Assembly (NCBI GenBank): GCA_035551355.1
Contig: DASZNF010000040.1
Coordinates: 1 to 64,000, forward strand
Origin: DATATV01 sp035551355
GTDB lineage: Bacteria; Actinomycetota; Actinomycetes; Mycobacteriales; Pseudonocardiaceae
DNA: 64,000 nt
Direction of reading: 5' to 3'
Shown: positions 40,847 through 49,083 of the stretch, piece by piece
Numbering within the stretch: the stretch's first letter is position 1
Layout: every line of letters begins with the position of its first letter
Translations under genes and position numbers: made by a program
The notes under the pieces: generated by a model
Told to the model about the DNA's origin: nothing
What the model saw: only the letters and a program-made list of their open reading frames with translations
The model's database searches: none

Positions 40847-42366
40847 TGCTGACCAAGCTGGTGCGCGGCCAGCTCCTCGCCTTCGTGCTGGTGACCGTGG
40901 TCGGCGTCAGCTACGCCTGCGTTGTCTACCTCCAGGTTCCCCGCCTGCTGGGCATCGGCGACTACACGATCACCCTGGAGCTGCCCCAGTCCGGCGGGCT
41001 CTACCCGAACGCGGTGGTCACCTACCGTGGCGTCACGGTCGGCAAGGTCGAGCAGCTGACCCTGGATCCGGGCGGGGTGCGGGCCGTGCTGGACATCAAC
41101 GACGGCGTGTCGATCCCGGGCGACTCGGCGGTGTCGGTGGACAGCACGTCGGCCATCGGCGAGCAGTACGTCGACTTCCAACCCCGGGCCGCGTCCCCGC
41201 CCCTGCACGATGGCCAGGTCGTCCCCGGTAACCAGGTCAGCTTCCCGACGCCGGTGAGCGACTTCCTGTCCTCGGTCAACCAGTTCGCGGCCACGGTTCC
41301 GCTGGACAAGCTCAACTCCACCGTGTCCGAGGCGTACCAGGCGTTCAACGGCACCGGCCAGTCCCTGGCCACCTTCCTGCGGGCGGCCGCGCAACTGCAG
41401 AGCCTGGCCGATCAGAACCTCACCCCGACCACCCGGCTGTTGCAGGAGCTGAACCCGGTCCTGGCCACCCAGCAACGGCTCGGCCCGGACACCCTGTCCG
41501 CCACCGAGAATCTGGCCGGGGTGACCGACACTCTGCAACAGTCCGATCCGGACATTCGCGGCGCCATCGACCAGGGCGCGCCGCTGGCCGACAGTTTCGA
41601 CCAGTTGCTCACCCAGCTCAGCCCGACGTTGCCGCAACTGCTAACCGATCTCACCTCGACCGGCCAGGTGCTCCGCGTCTACCTGCCCAACGTCCGGCAA
41701 CTCCTGGTCGTGTTCCCGGCGGCGGAAGCCGCGCTGACCGACACCGCGGCCAAGGCGGTGCAGGCCTCCGGCGGCCAGAACCCACCGCCGGTGTCGGAAA
41801 TGGGCTTCAAGCTGACCTTCAACAATCCGCCGCCGTGCACGCTCGGCTTCGACCCGGACCGGATCGCGCCCTCGGACCTGTCCAACTCGCACGCGCCGCC
41901 GACCGACGCCTACTGCAAGGAGCCGAAGAGCTCATCGATCGAGGTGCGCGGGGTGCGCAATTCCCCGTGCCCGCCGGGCAGTCCGACCGGGCCGGGCAGC
42001 ACCGGCGCGACCGCCGCCGACTGCGGCTGGAACTTCCAGACCCCCAGCGCCGCGCAGACCGCGACCCAGCTGGCCATCCAGCACATGCTCGCGGTGGCCG
42101 CGAGCAATCCCAAGACCCGCGCGGAGAACCAGGCGTTCATCGGCAACGACAACTTCCCCGGACCCCAGGCGGGACCGGCGCCACCGGGGATCAACGGGAA
42201 CGGCGACTCGTCGCATGAGGACGCGGGCGGGTTGTTCGACGCGGGCGGGCAGCTGTTCCTCGACGGGAACAGCCAACCGCTGCCGCAGGTCAGCACGTCC
42301 ACCGGCCCGGTGCCACCTCTGGAGCAGTACCTGCTCGCACCCCTTATGGCATCGGCACAATCGTGA
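40846..42366 (+). CDS. mceF: Mce-family protein F
   Basis: 506 residues, the longest of the six. Anchor GQLLAFVLVTVVGVSYACVV; MlaD domain with GGLYPNAVVTYRGVTVGKVE and TSAIGEQYVDFQP; helical region; Cys-containing C-terminal region (PPPCTLGFDP, NSPCPPGS, DCGWNFQ) and a polar tail. ATG 40846 shares a base with the mceE stop (TGATG). Confidence 0.93.
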   Translation: MLTKLVRGQLLAFVLVTVVGVSYACVVYLQVPRLLGIGDYTITLELPQSGGLYPNAVVTYRGVTVGKVEQLTLDPGGVRAVLDINDGVSIPGDSAVSVDSTSAIGEQYVDFQPRAASPPLHDGQVVPGNQVSFPTPVSDFLSSVNQFAATVPLDKLNSTVSEAYQAFNGTGQSLATFLRAAAQLQSLADQNLTPTTRLLQELNPVLATQQRLGPDTLSATENLAGVTDTLQQSDPDIRGAIDQGAPLADSFDQLLTQLSPTLPQLLTDLTSTGQVLRVYLPNVRQLLVVFPAAEAALTDTAAKAVQASGGQNPPPVSEMGFKLTFNNPPPCTLGFDPDRIAPSDLSNSHAPPTDAYCKEPKSSSIEVRGVRNSPCPPGSPTGPGSTGATAADCGWNFQTPSAAQTATQLAIQHMLAVAASNPKTRAENQAFIGNDNFPGPQAGPAPPGINGNGDSSHEDAGGLFDAGGQLFLDGNSQPLPQVSTSTGPVPPLEQYLLAPLMASAQS

Positions 42367-42376
42367 GGGCAGCATC

Positions 42377-43099
42377 GTGACCACTTCCACCGACACCACC
42401 GGCCGACCGTCCGGCGACACCAACGACTCGGCGGCAACCGATCCGGACGAGCCGACGACGGACACGGCCACCGACGAGTCGGCCGGGTCGGCTGCCGAGG
42501 AGTCAGCCGAGTCGGACAACGAGTCGGACAACGAGTCGGACAACGAGTCCGCCACCGAGCCGGAAACCCCTGCGGCTGAACAGGACTCGACGTCGTCGCA
42601 CCGGTTCCGGCGGCCGGGCCGGCTGGCCCTGGCCGCCACCGTCGTGACCTCTGTGCTGGCCACCGTGGTGTTCGCCGCGGCCGGGGTGGCCCTGTGGTAC
42701 GTCCGGGCCCAGCACGACACCCAACCGCGAGACAACGCGATCACGGTGGCCGCCCGCGAGGAAGTCGTCGCGCTGCTCAGCCTGAGCCCCAACACCGTGC
42801 AGGCCTCCCTGGACCGGGTGCTGTCCGGTTCCACCGGCGGCTGGCGGCAGCAGTTCGCCCAGGAGGCCGGTCAGTTCACGCAGGTCGTGAACACACAGCA
42901 GATCAACGTGACCGCGACCGTCACCGCCTCGGCCATCCAGTCGGCCGACGACGCCCACGCCACCGTGCTGGTGTCCGCGGACGCGCTGATCAAGAATTCC
43001 CAGTCGCCGCAAGGGTATCCGGGCGTCTACCGGGTGCTGATGAACCTCCAGGCGCAGCAGGGCGCCTGGCTGGTCTCGGATCTCCAGTTCGTGGCCTGA
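42377..43099 (+). CDS. Mce-associated membrane protein 1
   Basis: 240 residues. Residues 1-70 are acidic and low-complexity (three SDNE repeats), residues about 83-107 a single transmembrane helix (LAATVVTSVLATVVFAAAGV), the rest an NTF2/SnoaL-like exported domain typical of Mam/Mas proteins (VNVTATV-like strands, AWLVSDLQFVA at the end). Such proteins stabilise Mce complexes. GTG 42377 lies 10 bases after mceF. Confidence 0.85.
   Translation: MTTSTDTTGRPSGDTNDSAATDPDEPTTDTATDESAGSAAEESAESDNESDNESDNESATEPETPAAEQDSTSSHRFRRPGRLALAATVVTSVLATVVFAAAGVALWYVRAQHDTQPRDNAITVAAREEVVALLSLSPNTVQASLDRVLSGSTGGWRQQFAQEAGQFTQVVNTQQINVTATVTASAIQSADDAHATVLVSADALIKNSQSPQGYPGVYRVLMNLQAQQGAWLVSDLQFVA
42509..42550 (+). 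repeat. three 12-bp tandem repeats inside Mas1
   Basis: GAGTCGGACAAC repeated exactly three times (42509-42544) plus a partial fourth, coding for ESDN/SDNE in the disordered acidic N-terminal tail. Copy number could vary between strains by slippage without breaking the frame. Confidence 0.85.
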
Positions 43100-43112
43100 G
43101 GGGAGGCAGACC

Positions 43113-43883
43113 ATGGCAGTCAACCCGCTGGGCGCGGTCAAACCGGTCGGCGGATTCATCGCGATGAGCCTGGACACCTTCCGGGCCGTGTTCCGCCGGC
43201 CGTTCCAGGTCCGGGAGTTCCTGGAACAGATCGTGTTCCTGGCCCGGGTGACGATCCTGCCGTGCGTCTTTCTGGCCATGCCGTTCCTTGGCGTGACCAT
43301 CTTCTTCATCAACCAGTTGCTGGCCCAGATCGGCGCGATCGACCTGGCCGGGGCGGGCACGGCGCTCGCGGTGATCCGGGAGATCGGCTCCATGGCCAGC
43401 GTGCTGGTCCTGGCCGGGGCCGGCTCGACCGCGATCTGCGCCGATCTGGCCGCGCGCACCATCCGCGAGGAGATCGACGCCATGGAGGTGCTCGGCGTCG
43501 ACCCGATCCACCGCCTGGTGGCGCCCCGGGTGCTGGCCGCGACCGTGGTCGCGATCGGACTCAACGCTCTCGTGTGCGTGGTCGGCATCAGCACGGGATA
43601 CGTGTTCTCGGTTCTGGTGCAGGGCGCCAGTCCCGGGCAGTTCGCGGCCAACCTGACCCTGCTGGTCGGCCTGCCCGACGTGATCGTGGGCGTGGTCAAG
43701 GTGTTCATCTTCGGTCTGGCCGCCGGCCTGGTCGGCTGCTATCGCGGGCTCACCGTCGGCTCCGGCGCCAAGGCGGTCGGCGAGGCGGTCAACGAAACCG
43801 TGGTCCTGGTCGTCGTCGTGCTGTTCGTCGTCAACACCATCATCACGTTGATCTACATGCAGTTCGGCAGCAACTCCCTCTGA
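43113..43883 (+). CDS. yrbEA: YrbE/MlaE-type permease, A-type, displaced from its usual place
   Basis: 256 residues. VREFLEQIVFLARVTILPCVF at the start, VLAGAGSTAICADLAARTIR and EEIDAMEVLGVDPIHRLVAP in the core, and GLVGCYRGLTVGSGAKAVGEAVNETVVL near the end are A-type YrbE signatures. It should pair with the B-type permease at 34468 in one ABC importer. Normally yrbEA precedes yrbEB at the operon head; here it lies between mas genes. ATG 43113 with ggggaggcag upstream; 13 bases after Mas1. Confidence 0.92.
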   Translation: MAVNPLGAVKPVGGFIAMSLDTFRAVFRRPFQVREFLEQIVFLARVTILPCVFLAMPFLGVTIFFINQLLAQIGAIDLAGAGTALAVIREIGSMASVLVLAGAGSTAICADLAARTIREEIDAMEVLGVDPIHRLVAPRVLAATVVAIGLNALVCVVGISTGYVFSVLVQGASPGQFAANLTLLVGLPDVIVGVVKVFIFGLAAGLVGCYRGLTVGSGAKAVGEAVNETVVLVVVVLFVVNTIITLIYMQFGSNSL

Positions 43884-43901
43884 GCGCGAAAGGTTCCTCC
43901 G

Positions 43902-43940
43902 ATGACTCCCCCGACACTCCTGGTGGTGATGATCCGGTGA
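43902..43940 (+). other. 12-codon mini-ORF coupled to the next mas gene
   Basis: ATG 43902 opens 12 codons (MTPPTLLVVMIR); its TGA overlaps the GTG start at 43937 (GTGA). AAAGG lies upstream. It could be a leader peptide that couples translation, or merely show an older start of the mas gene after a frameshift. Confidence 0.3.
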
Positions 43941-44479
43941 TCGGTGCACTGCGCCGGGCGCCCGGCGCGGTCGTGGGCGGCGCCGACCACAACCTTCCGG
44001 TCGGCAAGGCCCGGCTCCTGCTGACCGTGGTGGTCCTGGTGGTCGCGCTCGGTGGTGCGGCGATGGTGGCCAAGCTGGCTACGTCGACGGCCGACACGAT
44101 TCGGGCCGACGACGCCGGCCCGGCGGCGATGGCCGCGGTGGTGAAGCTGACTCCGCAGCTGCTCGACTACGACTACCAGACCATCAAGACCGACATCGCC
44201 CGCGCCCAGTCGGTGACCACCGGCGACTACTGGGCCCAGAACTCCCTGGCCCAGACGCTCACCCCGGCGGTCGTCCAACAGCAGGCGAGCACCAAGACCG
44301 TGGTCGAGTCGGCGGGCGTGGCCGACGCGCAGCCCGATCGGGTGGTGGTTCTGGTGTTCCTCACCCAGACCACCACCGGCAAGACCCTGCAGGCGCCCCG
44401 GGTGGACAGCCGCGTCGCCCGGGTGACCGCGGACCTGGTGAACGGCCGATGGTTGATCGGCGAGTTCGACCCGATCTGA
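43937..44479 (+). CDS. Mce-associated membrane protein 2
   Basis: 180 residues from GTG 43937. One transmembrane helix at about residues 25-47 (LLLTVVVLVVALGGAAMVAK), then the Mas exported domain with TIRADDAGPAAMAAVVKLTP, DYWAQNSLAQTLTPAVVQQ and GRWLIGEFDPI. No acidic tail, unlike its neighbours. The start is the first in-frame start codon after yrbEA; the upstream frame lacks one. One of four mas genes in this operon. Confidence 0.8.
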   Translation: MIGALRRAPGAVVGGADHNLPVGKARLLLTVVVLVVALGGAAMVAKLATSTADTIRADDAGPAAMAAVVKLTPQLLDYDYQTIKTDIARAQSVTTGDYWAQNSLAQTLTPAVVQQQASTKTVVESAGVADAQPDRVVVLVFLTQTTTGKTLQAPRVDSRVARVTADLVNGRWLIGEFDPI

Positions 44480-44497
44480 GCGACAACGGGAGGCGAC

Positions 44498-45160
44498 ATG
44501 GCGGAGGGAACCACCGAGGAGCTCGCCGGTCAGTCCGATGTGGACGAATCGGACGGGGACCTGGCGGCGGACGAGGACAGCGGACCGGACGGCGAAAGCG
44601 AGCCGCATGCCGACAGCGAGCCAGCCGAGGACGGCGAGCCAGACGCGTCCGCGGCCACCACGGTGCGGCCGCGGCCCGCACGGCGGTGGCTGATCTCGGT
44701 CGCCGCGCTCGCGCTGGTGTTCGTCGCTCTGGTCGGGGCAGCGGTCTTTCTGGCCCGACCGGTGCTGGCCTTCCGGGCGGACAGCGCGCGCCGGGCCGCG
44801 ATCATCGCGGTGGCGACCGATGTCGCGCAGCGGTCGTACTCGTTGAGCTTCCAGACCTTTCCCCAGCAGAGCGGGGCGATCATTGCCGAGACCTCCGGCA
44901 ACTACCGGCAGGGACTGGTCAGCAGTGAGCGGGGGCTGCAGTACATCCTCACCCAGGGACAGGTGAAATCCACCTGCACCATCACCGCCGCCGGCATCGA
45001 GCGCGACGACGCGAACACCGCGACCGTGCTGCTGTCGATCACTTCCTCGGTGACCAACACCCAGATTCACACCCCGCAGGTGCGGTACTACCGGGTCGCG
45101 ATGAACCTGGAACGCCAGGGCGCCAAGTGGTTGGTCGAGTCGAATGATGTGATCGCATGA
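44498..45160 (+). CDS. Mce-associated membrane protein 3
   Basis: 220 residues. Acidic disordered tail (residues 1-55), helix at about 65-88 (WLISVAALALVFVALVGAAV), exported Mas domain ending AKWLVESNDVIA. ATG 44498 with gggaggcgac upstream. Its end overlaps the next gene by four bases (ATGA). Same layout as Mas1, so probably a paralogue with the same role in the Mce complex. Confidence 0.85.
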   Translation: MAEGTTEELAGQSDVDESDGDLAADEDSGPDGESEPHADSEPAEDGEPDASAATTVRPRPARRWLISVAALALVFVALVGAAVFLARPVLAFRADSARRAAIIAVATDVAQRSYSLSFQTFPQQSGAIIAETSGNYRQGLVSSERGLQYILTQGQVKSTCTITAAGIERDDANTATVLLSITSSVTNTQIHTPQVRYYRVAMNLERQGAKWLVESNDVIA

Positions 45161-45732
45161 GATTCCCCCGCTTGACCGCGCTCGGCCGGATTCTCTCGCG
45201 TCTGGCCCGCCGAGCCAACCGGGTGCCCCCGCGCCTGCGCCGGATCACCGTGGTGGCGCTGGCCGTTCTCGTGCTGGCCGCCGGGGCGGCAACGACGACG
45301 TTGGACATCGCCGCGCGCCAGGCGTCCGCGCTGGATCAGGCCCGGTTCGACGCGGTCGCTCAGGCCCGCCTGCGCGTGGCCCAGTTGCTGACCTACAGCG
45401 CCGCCACCATCACCACCGACATCGACCGGGCCCGCCAGGACACCGCGGGCGCGTTCGCCCAGTACTACGCGCCATTCGCGCAGCAGACGATCGCCCCGGC
45501 GGTACAGCAGGCCGGCACCTCGTCGGTCGCCGCCGTCACCCGGGCGGCCGCGGTGAGCGTCACCGCCGACACCGTGGTCGTCATCGTGTTCATCGACCAG
45601 AAAACCTCGAGCAGAGCGCAACCCCAGGCGCGCAGCACATCCAGCACCGCGCAGGTGACCATGACCGATGTGGCCGGGCAGTGGCTGATCAGCGCCCTGA
45701 CCCCGACCTCGAACTCCCCCGAAACGCAATGA
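45157..45732 (+). CDS. Mce-associated membrane protein 4
   Basis: 191 residues. Basic start, helix at about 30-50 (ITVVALAVLVLAAGAATTT), Mas exported domain with DIDRARQDTAGAFAQYYAPF and GQWLISALTP. Very close in layout to Mas2. Ends the mce operon proper; 55 bases later the P450 gene starts with its own ribosome site. Confidence 0.82.
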   Translation: MRFPRLTALGRILSRLARRANRVPPRLRRITVVALAVLVLAAGAATTTLDIAARQASALDQARFDAVAQARLRVAQLLTYSAATITTDIDRARQDTAGAFAQYYAPFAQQTIAPAVQQAGTSSVAAVTRAAAVSVTADTVVVIVFIDQKTSSRAQPQARSTSSTAQVTMTDVAGQWLISALTPTSNSPETQ

Positions 45733-45787
45733 CCCACGAAAGACAAGTGTCCACTGTGCACCCGAACGACAATCTGGAGGAACTTTC

Positions 45788-46981
45788 GTGACCACTCTCG
45801 AGCCGGTTCAGTGGGACCCCTACGACCGCGGTCTGGTACTCGATCCGTACCCGACCTACCGCCGGATGCGCGACGAAACACCCTTGTACTACAACAAGGA
45901 GCACGACTTCTACGCGGTCACTCGGTACGAGGACTGCGAGCGCGGACTGCCGGACTGGCGGACCTTCTCCTCGGCCCGGGGCGCCATCCTGGAGATCATC
46001 AAGTCCGGCATCGAGATTCCGCCCGGCACGCTGATCTTCGAGGATCCCACCAACCACGACCTGCATCGGCGGCTGCTGTCCGGTGTGTTCACCGTGCGGC
46101 GGATCAACGCCCTGGAGCCGAAGGTGCGCGACTTCTGCGTGAGCGTGCTCGACCCGCTGGTCGGCAGCAACCGGTTCGACCTGATCGCCGAAGTCAGCGC
46201 ACAGTTGCCGATGAGGGTGATCGGGATGCTGCTGGGCATTCCGGAAGCCGACCAGGAGGCGGCGCGCGACTCTGCCGACAGCAGCCTGCGCACCGAGAGC
46301 GGCGGCAAGATGGAGCTGCGCGGCGGTGCCAACCTGACCAACGAGATGTTCGCCGACTACGTCGACTGGCGCCGCGAGCACCCGTCCGACGATCTGATGA
46401 CCGAGCTGATGACCGCCGAGTTCGAGGACGAGCACGGCGTGCGGCGCACCCTCACCCGGGACGAGGTGCTGACCTACGTCACCATCGTCTCCGGCGCGGG
46501 CAACGAGACCACCGGCCGGCTGATCGGCTGGATGGGCAGCATCCTGGCCCAGCACCCGGAACAGCGCCGCGAGATCGTGGACGACCCGTCGCTCATCCCG
46601 GCCGCGGTGGAGGAAACGCTGCGCTACGAACCACCCGGCCCGTTCCTGGCCCGCTACGTCACCACCGATGTGGAGTTCCACGGCCAGACCGTGCCCGAGG
46701 GCAGCACGATGCTGTTCATCACCGGTTCGGCCAACCGGGACGAACGCCGCATCCCGGACGCCGAGAAGTTCGACATCCACCGCAAGCCCGGCCCCAAGCT
46801 GACCTTCGGCATGGGCGTGCACTTCTGCCTCGGCGCCGCGCTGGCCCGGCTGGAGGGCCGGATCGCCATGGAGGAAATCCTCAAGCGGTTCCCGAAGTGG
46901 GAGGTGGACTGGGTCAACGCCAAACTGGCCGAGACGTCATCGGTGCGCGGCTGGGAAACCCTGCCGATCCTGACCGGCTGA
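45788..46981 (+). CDS. cytochrome P450 following the mce operon
   Basis: 397 residues, soluble class I P450. I-helix oxygen motif SGAGNETTGRLIGW, ExxR in VEETLRYEPP, heme loop FGMGVHFCLGAALARLEG with the Cys ligand. GTG 45788 is preceded by ctggaggaactttc. As the last gene in line with the mce genes it probably hydroxylates the imported compound. Electron donor could be the ferredoxin at 61223. Converges with the TetR gene, 11 bases apart. Confidence 0.92.
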   Translation: MTTLEPVQWDPYDRGLVLDPYPTYRRMRDETPLYYNKEHDFYAVTRYEDCERGLPDWRTFSSARGAILEIIKSGIEIPPGTLIFEDPTNHDLHRRLLSGVFTVRRINALEPKVRDFCVSVLDPLVGSNRFDLIAEVSAQLPMRVIGMLLGIPEADQEAARDSADSSLRTESGGKMELRGGANLTNEMFADYVDWRREHPSDDLMTELMTAEFEDEHGVRRTLTRDEVLTYVTIVSGAGNETTGRLIGWMGSILAQHPEQRREIVDDPSLIPAAVEETLRYEPPGPFLARYVTTDVEFHGQTVPEGSTMLFITGSANRDERRIPDAEKFDIHRKPGPKLTFGMGVHFCLGAALARLEGRIAMEEILKRFPKWEVDWVNAKLAETSSVRGWETLPILTG

Positions 46982-46992
46982 GGGAAATCCCG

Positions 46993-47625
46993 TCAGATGA
47001 GCGCGACCTTCCGGGTGGCGCGCCGGGTCTTGCCCGCGGCCCGGCCGTCACCCTCGACCTCATCGATGAACGTGGTGAGCCACCCGATCGCGTCGTCGTG
47101 GCCCAGGGAAAGCCCCAGATTGTCTTCCAGGCCAAGGACTCGGCCGATCGCCGCCATCAGCACGACCAGCACCGCGGGCGGGCACGCCTGCGGCGAGATG
47201 CGGTAGCGCCGCAGGATTTCGGTCACCGATTCGACCTGCATCGCGCGGAACTTCTCCGCGTACCGCAGGACTTCGGCCCGGATCGCCGGACGGTGGTTGG
47301 CCAGTGCGGTCAGCTCGGTGGTGAACGCCGCGCCGGTGCCGTCGGTGCTGAACTCCCACAGGGCGCGCAGTGGCCGCTCCGAGTCGAGCAGTTCCCGTTG
47401 GCTTTTCAAGCCTTCCTCGGCCCGGCGTTCGAACAGGGCGAGGAACAACTCGTCCATGGTGCCGAAATAGTAGTGCACCAGCTGGGATTTCAGGCCGGCC
47501 GCCCGCGCGACCCGCCGCGAGGTCACCGCGGTGTAGCCCTCCTCCAGCATGAGCTGTTCGGCCGCGTCGAGCAGCACGGTCCGGTTCTTCGCGTCCGGCG
47601 CACCGATCCGACGCTCCGACACCAT
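46993..47625 (-). CDS. TetR-family regulator, paralogue of the gene at 29027
   Basis: 210 residues from ATG 47625 (GGGAGG six bases upstream). HTH AAEQLMLEEGYTAVTSRRVARAAGLKSQLVHYYF, then a C-terminal domain that aligns throughout with the TetR protein at 29027 (ALWEFSTDGTGAAFTTELTALANH against ALWEFSIDNTSATFTMEMAALSNH, shown in part). The two bracket the molybdenum-hydroxylase/mce/P450 block. It is downstream of the P450 at 47697 on the same strand and may share its transcript. Confidence 0.88.
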   Translation of the reverse strand: MVSERRIGAPDAKNRTVLLDAAEQLMLEEGYTAVTSRRVARAAGLKSQLVHYYFGTMDELFLALFERRAEEGLKSQRELLDSERPLRALWEFSTDGTGAAFTTELTALANHRPAIRAEVLRYAEKFRAMQVESVTEILRRYRISPQACPPAVLVVLMAAIGRVLGLEDNLGLSLGHDDAIGWLTTFIDEVEGDGRAAGKTRRATRKVALI

Positions 47626-47696
47626 GCCCCGCCTCCCATGCACCGCGGCTGCTCATCCGTCTCCGATGGTAGCCGCTGGTGCCGGGCGTGGGCGGT

Positions 47697-48929
47697 CTAC
47701 CAGGCCACCGGCAGTTCGTAGAGGCCGTAGGCCGGGCCGTCGTCGATGAACTCGAGTTCGTGGACCGGCGCGGCGAGGTGAATCGTCGGTATGCGCTGGA
47801 AAATCGTGCCCAGAACGACCTGCAGTTCGACGCGCGCCAACTGCCGGCCCACGCATTCGTGGCGGCCGAACCCGAACGCGTGGTGCCCGCGGGCCGGTCG
47901 GGTCAGGTCGAGAGTGGCCGGATCCGGGAATCGCCGGGGATCGCGATTGGCCGTGGCGAATTCGATGATGATGCCCTCGCCGGCGCGGATCAGCACCTCG
48001 CCGACCCGGATGTCCGCATTGGCGATGCGATGCTGTCCATTGTGGATGACGCCGAGATAGCGCAGCAGTTCCTCGGCCGCGTTCGCGACCGTCGCCGGGT
48101 CCTGACTGTTGCGCAGCACCGCGAGCTGGCGCGGATTCTCCAGCAGCGCCAGGACGCTGAGCCCGATCATGTTCGCGCTGGTCTCGTGTCCGGCGACCAG
48201 CAGTCCGAGTCCCAGCTGCGCCGCTTCGAGTTCGGTGGCCCGGCCCGCGGTGACCTGCCGGGCCAGTTCGGACAGCACGTCCGCCCTCGGCTCGGCCACC
48301 CGTTGCCGCACCAGCTCGACCAGGTAATCGACCTGTGCGGTGAACGATTCCCGGTGCTGGTCGGGGGTCGCGTCCCGGTCGACGCCGATGGCGGCGTGGT
48401 GTTCGAAGAACTCCTGATCGCGTTCGGGCACGCCGAGCAGCTCGGTGATGGTCAAGGTCGGCAGCGGCACCGCGAAATCCTTGACCAGATCGGCCGGGGC
48501 CGGGCACCAGACCATGGCGTCGAGCAACTCCTCGGCCAGCCGCTGGACCACCGGCCGCACGGCCCGGACGCGCTGGGCGGTGAGCGGCGCCGCCATCATC
48601 CGGCGGTAACGCGCGTGCCGCGATGGGTCGGCGATGAACATGGAGCCGGTCCGGTGCGGGGTCTGCGCGGCGAACTCCTCGCTCCAGTGCGGAAATCCGG
48701 GCAGCCGGTGGTCCACACTCACTCGCGGGTCGGACAGCAACGCCCGTTGTTCGGCGTGCCCGGTGACGATCCACGGCGTGCCGCCGCTGGGCATCCGCAC
48801 CCGGGACACCGGGTGCTCGGCGACGGTCGAGCCGAGTTCGGTCGGCGGGTCGAAGGGACGGCCGGACGCGCGCACCATCGGGACGGGCGGCGCACTGTCG
48901 ATCGACACCGGTGTCGCTGTCTCGAACAT
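47697..48929 (-). CDS. cytochrome P450 (CYP105/107-like)
   Basis: 410 residues. LLVAGHETSANMIGLS in the I helix, ExxR in AEELLRYLGV, heme loop FGFGRHECVGRQLARVEL with Cys. The start FETATPVSIDSAPPVPMVRASGRPFDPP is the usual variable N-terminus. Sequence style is that of actinomycete CYP105/107 relatives, which accept a broad range of lipophilic molecules. A near-perfect palindrome sits about 75 bases upstream. Followed by the TetR gene. Confidence 0.92.
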   Translation of the reverse strand: MFETATPVSIDSAPPVPMVRASGRPFDPPTELGSTVAEHPVSRVRMPSGGTPWIVTGHAEQRALLSDPRVSVDHRLPGFPHWSEEFAAQTPHRTGSMFIADPSRHARYRRMMAAPLTAQRVRAVRPVVQRLAEELLDAMVWCPAPADLVKDFAVPLPTLTITELLGVPERDQEFFEHHAAIGVDRDATPDQHRESFTAQVDYLVELVRQRVAEPRADVLSELARQVTAGRATELEAAQLGLGLLVAGHETSANMIGLSVLALLENPRQLAVLRNSQDPATVANAAEELLRYLGVIHNGQHRIANADIRVGEVLIRAGEGIIIEFATANRDPRRFPDPATLDLTRPARGHHAFGFGRHECVGRQLARVELQVVLGTIFQRIPTIHLAAPVHELEFIDDGPAYGLYELPVAW

Positions 48930-49002
48930 GTCCTTCCGCGCTCCTTCGATGCGATTGCCCCCGACGAGCCGAGTGCGTTCGAGTGAACACCGCTTCGGCT
49001 GA

Positions 49003-49024
49003 TTGAGTCAACCGGTTGATTCAA
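49003..49024. promoter_or_regulatory. near-perfect palindrome upstream of the P450 gene
   Basis: Core TGAGTCAACCGGTTGATTCA (49004-49023) flanked by T and A, one mismatched pair in 22 bases. It lies 75 bases before the P450 start in the gap 48930-49083 and is a candidate operator for the TetR gene of this unit. Nothing else stands out in the gap. Confidence 0.55.
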
Positions 49025-49083
49025 AACGACGCAGTTTCGCCAATCAACTGACTGAAATGCGCTGTAGTCGTTCGACACTTCGA

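Noticed and set aside
42509..42550. Short regular repeats as a CRISPR or regulatory array
   Set aside because: They are contiguous, in frame and encode a low-complexity tail; no spacers.
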